Below are positions 57,264-64,000 of a stretch of DNA of 64,000 bases, piece by piece. Both the position numbers and the translations under genes were made by a program. The stretch is from Datisca glomerata (lineage: Eukaryota; Streptophyta; Magnoliopsida; Cucurbitales; Datiscaceae): contig QANY01005277.1 in assembly GCA_003255025.1 (NCBI GenBank), positions 1,450,078 to 1,514,077 on the forward strand. Reading direction: 5' to 3'. Numbering within the stretch: the first letter of the stretch is position 1; each line of letters begins with the position of its first letter. The notes under the pieces were generated by a model. The model was not told the origin of the DNA, searched no databases, and saw only the letters and a list, made by a program, of their open reading frames with translations.

Positions 57264-57602
57264 GGTTTCCTTTAGAAAGTAGTGCTGCAGACACTATTCC
57301 TCATGGACTTAAGCTCTTAGTGAGTTCAGGGTGCCCGTTTCTGTTTCCTTTAAAAAGAAAAAACCTCCATGGATATGAACTCTCAATTAGCTTAGGGACC
57401 TGTTTCCGTTTCCTTTAGGAAGCATAAACTTTCACGGACATGAACTCTTGGTGAGCTCAGGGGCACGTTTCCGTTTTCTTTAGAAATTAAAAACCTTCAT
57501 GAACATGAAATCTTGGTGAGCTCAAGGGTCTATTTCCGTTTCCTTTAGAAAGTAAAAGTTTTCATGGACATGAACTCTTGGTGAGCTAAGGGGCCCGTTT
57601 TC
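57264..57602. repeat. 65-bp tandem array, five copies
   Basis: Units start at 57342, 57407, 57472 and 57537 with an exact 65-bp period. A longer first unit starts near 57264 with about 13 extra bases. Each has GTTTCCTTTAGAAAG-like and CATGGACATGAACTCTTGGT-like halves. It is unrelated in sequence to the 73-bp array. Confidence 0.92.
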
Positions 57603-58143
57603 TCCTGAGAACGATGTCCGTAGACACTCACAAGGACGTAAGCTTTTCGCAAAGTTCAAGGGCCCTAAATTTCCTGTAGGACTCTTGCTAGAGTTTCTCT
57701 CTTTACTTTTCCTTTTCCCGTACAAATATATGCAACAAGAATGTTGAACAACACCATGTATAATATCTTAATGGAATGAATAGAGAACGAATATACTGTA
57801 ACCTTCTTCTAGAAGCTCAAATCTCCTTGTGTAAATAATTTCAAAAAATTAACTTCGATAGCTTTGTAGCGAAGTTTAAATGTGTTGGTGAAGTTTAATA
57901 AATGAAACTAACAGTTCTGTACAGTCTTCTTTCCTAAATATCCCCCACGAGAATTTTCATAACTTTGGATGGGGATCTCCAAACTGAATTCCATAAAATT
58001 TACTGATAAGTAGACTTACGCATTTATCTGATGATATAAGAGTTTGCCTTGTAATTGACTACCAATAAATTCAGTTTGATTTTCGAAGTTGCTCATTCTG
58101 CATATTCTATTTACTCGAAAATTAATTCCGCAAAATTTACCAA

Positions 58144-58376
58144 GATGAGAGGGAGGGAGGGAGAGAGAGAGATAGAGGGCGAGAGAGAGAGAGAGAGTGA
58201 GCGAATGAGAGAGAGAGAGCGTGAGAGAGTGAGAGAGTGTGAGAGAGGGAGAGAGAGAGGGAGGGAGGGAGAGAGAGGGAGGGAAGGAGAGAGAGAAGGA
58301 GGGAGGGAGAGAGTGAGAGAGAGGGAGAGAGAGTGAGGGAGAGGGAGAGAGAGTGAGGGAGAGGGAGAGAGAGAGT
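58144..58376. repeat. 233-bp GA-rich polypurine tract
   Basis: Almost pure A/G with interruptions by GT and GC dinucleotides. It lies within the right direct repeat region, about 300 bp upstream of the Yippee start codon. The open frames across it on both strands are low-complexity artefacts. Confidence 0.95.
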
Positions 58377-58681
58377 GTTGAGAGTTGTTGATTGGCTTCT
58401 CTGTGATTTAACATGTCAACAATAACAACCAAGTGAATTTTGATCGTCTGATCAATCCAATGATCTTGATTAGCTTCTTTTTGGATTGTCATGTCAGCAA
58501 TCTATGTACTTTCGTCTGATTGGTCTGTTTTTTTATAACCGTCTAGTTGATCCTACGGTTCTCGCTCTATCTTCTCTTCGATGTAATTTTCGGTCTAAAT
58601 TTTGTCATGAAATTTTGACCGTACATTTCCGAATTTTGAGTAGATTTTCTAGTGGGAGTTTTGTGGGTCTCCGAGGGAGGC

Positions 58682-60348
58682 ATGGGGAGATTATTTGTGG
58701 TAACTCTTGAGGGGAAGATTTATAGCTGCAAGCACTGCCGGACTCATCTTGCTCTTTATGATGATGTCGTTTCTAAGGTTTGGATCTGTTTTAAGCTTTT
58801 GATCATTTGATTGTTTCTACATTAACTGATCTGTTGTTGAAATTTTTATCTGGGTTCAAGCATGGTGGGTTCTTTAAAGGGTAATGTAGTAGTGGGTGTC
58901 TGTGATGTGAATTAATTTTCTGTTTTTTAAGGTTTTCCTTTGGGGAAATATATATTTTAGTTAAATATGAAAAATTAAGGCAATACTACAAAATAATATG
59001 AATCATGAGGATCTAACAATTATTGCTTGGCACTTATGGTGCTAATGATAGTCTTGATGGATGATGCATAATCCTGGTTCATTGGGGACTTCTGTTCCCA
59101 ATTTCCAAAATGAGATATGGATACCCAGTTGGGGCATTCTGCACTTCAAAAGCAAATTTTGTTCTTCCAAAACTTCTGTACTGCCAATTGCAACTGTATA
59201 ACTTCAACTAAAATCATATATTTTAGTGTCTCATGAATGTATTCACACTGAGGATAAGCAGCATTTGTTTAAAATCATAAATTCTTCAGGAGTTCAGTAT
59301 CTTCTTGTTAGCTTTAGCTCTATGCATCATATTAGTTTTCCCAAGTTATGTACGATATTGATTCATTTCATACTCAATCATTGCCATGTACGCGTATTGA
59401 CACAAATAATTTGATACGATTGAGATAGAACTATAATATAATTTAGACTGAGAGATGATGCCACCCGTCTTAGTTTTCTATCCGAAAACATGATAATTCT
59501 TTAAGAAAACTAGTGTGCTAATACTTGTTCCATTTCTGTTGTTTTATGCAGTCTTTCCACAGTAAGCATGTTAAGCTTACCTCTTCAAGAAGGTGTGAGT
59601 TTTTCTTGGTTTTGGGCACATCACTATTACACGATAGTCAAAACTTCTCGGGACTAGGACGTTTTTTGTTTAATGATCTTCAATCTTCATTCCAGAGCTC
59701 TTTATAGATATTCTTTCCTTGGTTACACTCTTGATTTATATGTTTTTGTTCACAAATCCCATGTCATAAGGAAATTGGAATATCCCTTTATGTAAATTAC
59801 TTGTTTTACTGTTTCTAACATTCACTTGTAACAAATATGTTTTTCTCTCAGATTTAACTCTCATAACTATATGTAAATTATACATATATGTATTTTTTGT
59901 AGAGTGAATGTCTCAGTTGGAGAGAACGAAGATGGATCGATGATGACAGGGTTGCATACCGTTGCCGATATTTTCTGCGTCGGATGTGGATCAATAGCAG
60001 GGTGGACATACGTAAGATCAAAAGGCGGAGACTCAGATTCGTTAGGCTTTTCCTTTAGCTATTTACTCATATTGAATTCCTTCTTTCAGGAGACTGCTCA
60101 TGAAAAGAGCCAGAAGTGCAAGGAGGGAAAATCAGTACCCGAGCGGTCAGTAAAGTATATTTAGTCAGTAGAGGATGTAAATCTCAGTTCAAAAAACAAA
60201 AGAAAAATGGTATCAATTAGAACAAAGTTGTAGAATTTTTAGGTAGGTTTTGGTGTTGAGCAGGTACAAGGTGTCTGGTCCTGATGGAAGTAATTACTGG
60301 ATCAGTCATGAATCTCATGTTGGTGGAAGTGATGCAGGTGATGCTTGA
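58682..60348 (+). CDS. Yippee-like zinc-binding protein, exon 2 altered
   Basis: Small conserved zinc-binding protein whose cell role in plants is unclear. Five exons: 58682-58777, 59552-59592, 59903-60011, 60090-60145 and 60264-60348 (387 nt, 128 aa). It starts [20 protein letters not shown], with zinc ligands C16 and C19. It then has [19 protein letters not shown] with C71 and C74, and the tail [12 protein letters not shown]. The family pattern is CX2C-X52-CX2C, but here the spacing is 51. Exon 2 reads SFHSKH then VKLTSSRR, where relatives have SFHSRH then GKAYLF. This is what a one-base deletion near 59570-59576 would give. Splicing at the stronger donor (GTGAGT, 59595) would create a stop at the junction. 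Using the donor 2 nt upstream (GTGTGA, 59593) restores the frame with a net loss of one residue. The gene may thus be a recent pseudogene, a working variant, or affected by an assembly error. Its 3' end converges with the clathrin light chain gene. Confidence 0.85.
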
Positions 60349-61012
60349 TTGAACCCACACTTTGCAATCTGTACGTTCTACAAAATAACCTCACTATGTT
60401 TCTTCTTCAACTTCTATCAATTCTGAAGCTGCTGGTTGTTCATCTCCGCAGATAAAACCATATGCTGGGTTGTTAACAGAACTAAAAACATTCTAAATTT
60501 GCAGTGTATTGGTTTTGATTTGTTCATATTATTATGGATCTGTTGTTTCAATATGGAAACTTTATTTCCTTGGAAACTCTCAATCTACTAATGCCAACAT
60601 TGGATTGTCTGTTGATGTTTTAGTCATTCTTCTATCTAATAATTGTCAATTCAGTCTAGTCTTTGTAATTAGACTACTGATCCAAAAGGAGAAAAGTTTA
60701 GGAGATGATACAAAAACCAGTAACACAGAAATTCTTGAGCATCCTGATAATGAGATGATATAAACAAGTCCGAGATATAAATTTCACACTAGCAGTAAAT
60801 AACAGATGCAACACAAACTTTGGTCACAATCCGTTCTGAGGAAATGAGTTCTTCATACATCATAGAACACGAATACAAAACCACTTAATTGGATAACCTA
60901 AATGAAGATGTACTGAGGTCTAAGCTTCACAACAATCTAATGAATTTCTCTTTTACAGCAAAATACTCTAAGCTTATAAGGGTGGAGAGAACATATCTAA
61001 AACAATAAAAGA
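60349..61012. other. Convergent intergenic region, Yippee and clathrin light chain
   Basis: About 660 bp between the two stop codons, presumably holding both 3' UTRs. The open frame 60509-60763 is not supported. Confidence 0.5.
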
Positions 61013-62481
61013 TTAAGCAACAACCACAGCCTCAGGGGGAGACACTGCAACAGCAGTGGCACTAGTTTTAGCGTCCTTGACAGATGGTGCAGGCGGTGGA
61101 GAAGGCTTCAGGGGTGGCAGTGTGTTGTGCTTCAGCTTCACGAGTATTTGACGCATTCTTGATAGGTCAGTCGGTTTTCCAGGCTTTGGACCTTGGATGA
61201 CAGCAATGGATGGCTTCTTCTCCTGATCCTTCTTCCCTCTCTTTCTTTCTAAGGCAGGCACTTCATTGGGTATGAGTTCAGCAATTGACTTCCAGTAGTT
61301 CTTATCAGCCTCGGCATGGAATTTCTCCTGGTTGGCCAGAAACAGCTAGCAGACAAACAAGGGTAAAAGAAATCTAACTTAGTTAAAGAAAACTAATGAT
61401 GATATAAACCTCCCTAATTCAATGTGAAAAGAACATCAACTCTATTCCATGTTCTACGAATTTCATAGCTACTAAATAAGTCCATTTAAATTCGGTCATG
61501 GCAACGATGCATAAACTTAATTTCAATATCCGCATTTCATGATAGCGTAAATCAATACCTTCTCCTTTTCCCTGTTAGTGGTTCTGTTATTTTCACAAGT
61601 GAGCACCCTTCTCCGGTAAAATTCGACTTTGTACTCATCGGCCTCAACAATAATCTGGCTCAACAGTTCTTTCTCCTCCTTCTCCTTCTCCTCGAGGAGA
61701 ATTGCATTCTGCCTGTGTAACGAAGGCAACAATCAACATGAAGCATAATAAGTTGTCCACAACTTCGAATTTCCCATAACTAGTAGCCACTGAGATGACC
61801 GACTATTAGCATTTCTAATGTATTTTTCGAATTATTGCTGAAAAAATTACATACCCCAGATAACAAAGCCAAAGCAAAATTAAGATGAGCTCAAATTTAT
61901 AATAATTCTAATAATAACTTCAATCGGAATGTTTTTCTAGTATCGGAAACCGAAACGATTCTCTTGTTCTACGTAACCATGGACGATTACATGGCCGTTT
62001 CGAATCACTTGAAGGGGTAAAAACGAAAGGAAAACTAGCAGATCACTTCAATAATGAATCCGAAATAAGTAAAATACAAAACATACCTTCTCCACTCTCT
62101 GAGAGCATAACCTTCTTCAGGCTCCATCTCAGTAGGAGGCGGCAAAATGGGGCCATCCGACACACCAAATCCTCCAACGATGCCCGTTCCATTCGCCTCT
62201 GGGTAGATCGGAGGCTGATATGAACTTCCCTCGACAGAGTGAGGTCCAAATACGTCATCCTCGGCAGAGTAGGACGAGTTGTGGAAGATCGGGGAGTCGG
62301 TGGCCGAATCTTTAATAGACTCCCCATCGGCGAAGTGACTGGTGGTGAACGAGTCGAAACGCTGGGAGGGGAGGCGAGGGTCATAACCTAGATAGCCATC
62401 GTCGTCGAAGGGACGAGTTGACCCGGTGGTAGGGACGGAGTCTTCCTCAGCTGGAGTGAACGAGTCATCGAACGAGGACAT
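61013..62481 (-). CDS. CLC: Clathrin light chain
   Basis: Regulatory subunit of the clathrin coat. It binds the heavy chain hub on vesicles of the plasma membrane and trans-Golgi. Three exons on the minus strand: 62481-62087, 61712-61559 and 61345-61013, with GT..AG introns. The 882 nt give 293 aa, within the plant range. It starts [17 protein letters not shown], with an acidic, disordered N-terminal region rich in D, S and P, ending [20 protein letters not shown]. The heavy-chain-binding part spans exons 1-2, about residues 125-185 ([20 protein letters not shown]), strongly charged and coiled-coil-like, followed by YKVEFYRRR. Exon 3 gives [38 protein letters not shown] and a proline/alanine-rich tail. 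An upstream in-frame ATG at 62508 would add nine residues, but MSSFDDSF is the usual plant start. Confidence 0.94.
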
Positions 62482-64000
62482 GGCGTAAACGAGTTCTCTC
62501 CCACACACTGTGCTAAGCGAAATGCTCGGAGCAGGCGGATGAGAAATGTGTGGTTCAGTGTCTTTATCGGCCCAAAGAAATTTGGACTATCACTATAATG
62601 GTCTGATTTTATTACATGGGCCGGTCTGGTGCTACGAGCCCACTTGGGGATCTTTGGTAAGACAACTTTTTGGCAAATTGTGGGTCATTCCTATTCACCC
62701 AATATTCTACCGGTACCGGGTATTATCTTCCCATATTATATCACTCTAGAGCGATCCATGATCGGATCATCCCACTACTGTCATCAGACTGATACCATAT
62801 TACCAGGAAAACAAAATGTCGTAGCTATTTATGTATGTGAGATTGAAAATGATGGAGAGGAAGCGATTCCCGACATCTCACCTTGTTGAAAATAATGGTC
62901 TGATTTTATTCCTGACATCTCACCGTGTTGATTTTTAAATGGTAAAAAAACCTTTTAAAGTAAAGGTATTTGAGATTATGAAAAATAGTAAGAAAAATCA
63001 ACATTCTAGTTTATACTATAAATATAATCCGAAATTTTTTTTTTTTAAGAACTACTGAAAATGACCGAAGTAAACAATCTATTTACCAAAATTAAATAGA
63101 TATAAATAAATTATTTATAATATCTCGGTCATTTTTGTCATAAAAAATTTGTGGATATTTTTACAATTTGAGCTAAAAAATTTGATCATTTTTGTAATTT
63201 TCTCATCCTAATAACTAAAACATACGAATTGTCCTCCTTCATTGATCAATATTTTTTATAATTTAAGTATAATATGGGAAATGCCGAATGGATTTACACA
63301 CCATTTATCATCTTCTTATAGTTTGTTCAGACGAAAGTTTTGTAGTTACTAAGGGATAAGAGCTGACTGCTGCGACTTTGTAAAGAGAAACTAAGAGATA
63401 ATGACTTTGAATTGGGTGCTGACCAAATAGAGTGTGGGACAATAAGTTAAGTGAAAAAGTGTAACGAGTCTTTTGGTTTCAAATAGTTTTCATAAGTGTG
63501 TGTGAATGTAATGACGACTTCCTTTTTAATATGTTCTTCAACTCACAAAATCTTCTGCAATCTGCTAAGAATCTTAAGGCATGTTTATTAAACTTCTGGA
63601 TTGAAGATTTGGTTAAGGATTTGGACTTAGTATATGAATTAAGGATTTGTAATATTTATATATATTATAAATTTAAATTATATTGGATTAGATGATTAAA
63701 ATTATGTTAGATTAGATAAATTTACTATAATGTCATTCAATTAATAAATTATTGGTTTGAGTGATTACTTAAAAGGGATCATTTTGACTTTGCACATTAA
63801 ATCTAATGGATTTTGAAACTCCACTTTTTAGTCGGATTCAAAATTTATAAAAACTTAGATTTTAAATCCAATAATGTGGTGGGTTAACCACAAACTTTTG
63901 AATTTTTCTTAGTAAATACTAGGTTTGAATTACAAATCCTAAATTCAATAATAAAAAGCGAGCTATATTGAGATAATTTTCTTCTATGTATTATTAGAAA
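62482..64000. other. Upstream of clathrin light chain, no further gene
   Basis: The first 170 bp contain GGCCCAAA and TGGGCCGG Site II-like motifs at about 62569 and 62619, probable promoter elements of the clathrin light chain gene. The rest is AT-rich. 62990-63210 (AATGACCGAAG.. near 63060) and 63576-63969 (imperfect inverted ends near GCATGTTTATTAAACTT) look like MITE-type repeats, but with low certainty. Confidence 0.4.

Larger units (their letters stand above)
55140..58626 (+). mobile_element. Repeat-flanked segment, probable non-autonomous LTR element
   Basis: About 55440-55655 and 58420-58626 are direct repeats in the same orientation (anchors ATTGTCATGTCAGCAATC, ATGTACTTTCGTCTGATT, and the TAACCGCCTAGTTGATC/TAACCGTCTAGTTGATC pair). 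A further shared GAGTGTTGAGAGTTGTTG lies at about 55281 and 58372. Both copies end near a GTACA. The interior has no recognisable protein, only pyrimidine-rich DNA and two tandem arrays. A degraded large-retrotransposon-derivative or a nested set of repeats would explain it. Primer-binding and polypurine sites are not clear, so the class is uncertain. Confidence 0.45.

Noticed and set aside
56203..57602. Regular repeats that might be taken for a CRISPR array
   Set aside because: The repeats are contiguous 73-bp and 65-bp minisatellite units without conserved-repeat/unique-spacer structure, in a plant genome.
58016..58492. Ser/Leu-rich and Arg/Glu-rich open frames on both strands
   Set aside because: They are translations of the GA-rich polypurine tract and have no domain or splice support.
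62482..62508. Upstream in-frame ATG of the clathrin light chain
   Set aside because: It would add nine residues unlike other family members. MSSFDDSF is the normal plant start, so the downstream ATG was used.
1..64000. tRNA, rRNA and known small-RNA genes
   Set aside because: I looked for T-loop (GGTTCGAATCC-type) and 5S-type motifs and found none in a credible cloverleaf context. A tRNA or covariance-model scan would be decisive.

Overview
This window looks like nuclear DNA of a dicotyledonous flowering plant, probably one with a mid-sized, repeat-rich genome. The signs are plant-only gene families (a Dof zinc-finger factor, a PLS-class pentatricopeptide protein, a REM-type B3 protein), many short exons with GT..AG introns, very AT-rich spacers, CT/GA microsatellites, and remnants of plant Ty3/gypsy, Ty1/copia, TRIM, hAT, Mutator-like and LINE-type elements. 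I cannot name the species. One run of 36 Ns (27770-27805) is an assembly gap.

I could model six host genes by hand. They are an intronless Dof gene of the DOF5.8 type (minus, 9620-10348), an intronless PPR gene with a C-terminal E region (plus, 38383-39843), a four-exon REM-type gene with two B3 domains (plus, 44477-47264, 387 aa), a seven-exon TMEM147 homologue (minus, 49292-51615, 228 aa), a five-exon Yippee-like gene (plus, 58682-60348) and a three-exon clathrin light chain gene (minus, 61013-62481, 293 aa). In the four multi-exon models the exon lengths sum to a multiple of three and each junction restores a recognisable family sequence.

Layout: 1-2163 is a decayed, minus-oriented Ty3/gypsy element. 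2640-4790 holds two inverted copies of an RNase H-like (RVT_3) fragment. 7618-9123 is an insertion flanked by a 12-bp near-perfect duplication and looks like an internally deleted LINE. 9389-10632 is the Dof gene, framed by complementary (CT)n and (GA)n tracts. 11700-17100 holds gypsy-type LTR remnants, one of them split by a 1.28-kb hAT-type element with an 8-bp target duplication. 18680-25900 is a degenerate Ty1/copia element. 25900-32100 is AT-rich spacer with the gap, a C-rich tract and a probable mitochondrial insertion. 32100-37950 is a strand-asymmetric region of diverged duplicated blocks. 38.4-62.5 kb is the gene-richer part, with a kinase-fragment-bearing Mutator-like element just upstream of the REM gene and a TRIM plus a MITE inside that gene's introns. 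55.1-58.6 kb is an unusual repeat-flanked segment carrying two unrelated tandem arrays and ending about 50 bp before the Yippee start codon.

The genes do not form a pathway. They are independent housekeeping or regulatory genes: transcription factors (Dof, B3), organelle RNA processing (PPR), ER membrane-protein biogenesis (TMEM147), vesicle coats (clathrin light chain) and a zinc-binding protein of unclear role (Yippee). The most interesting item is the Yippee gene. It appears to have lost one base in exon 2 and can only stay in frame if a splice donor 2 nt upstream of the stronger one is used.
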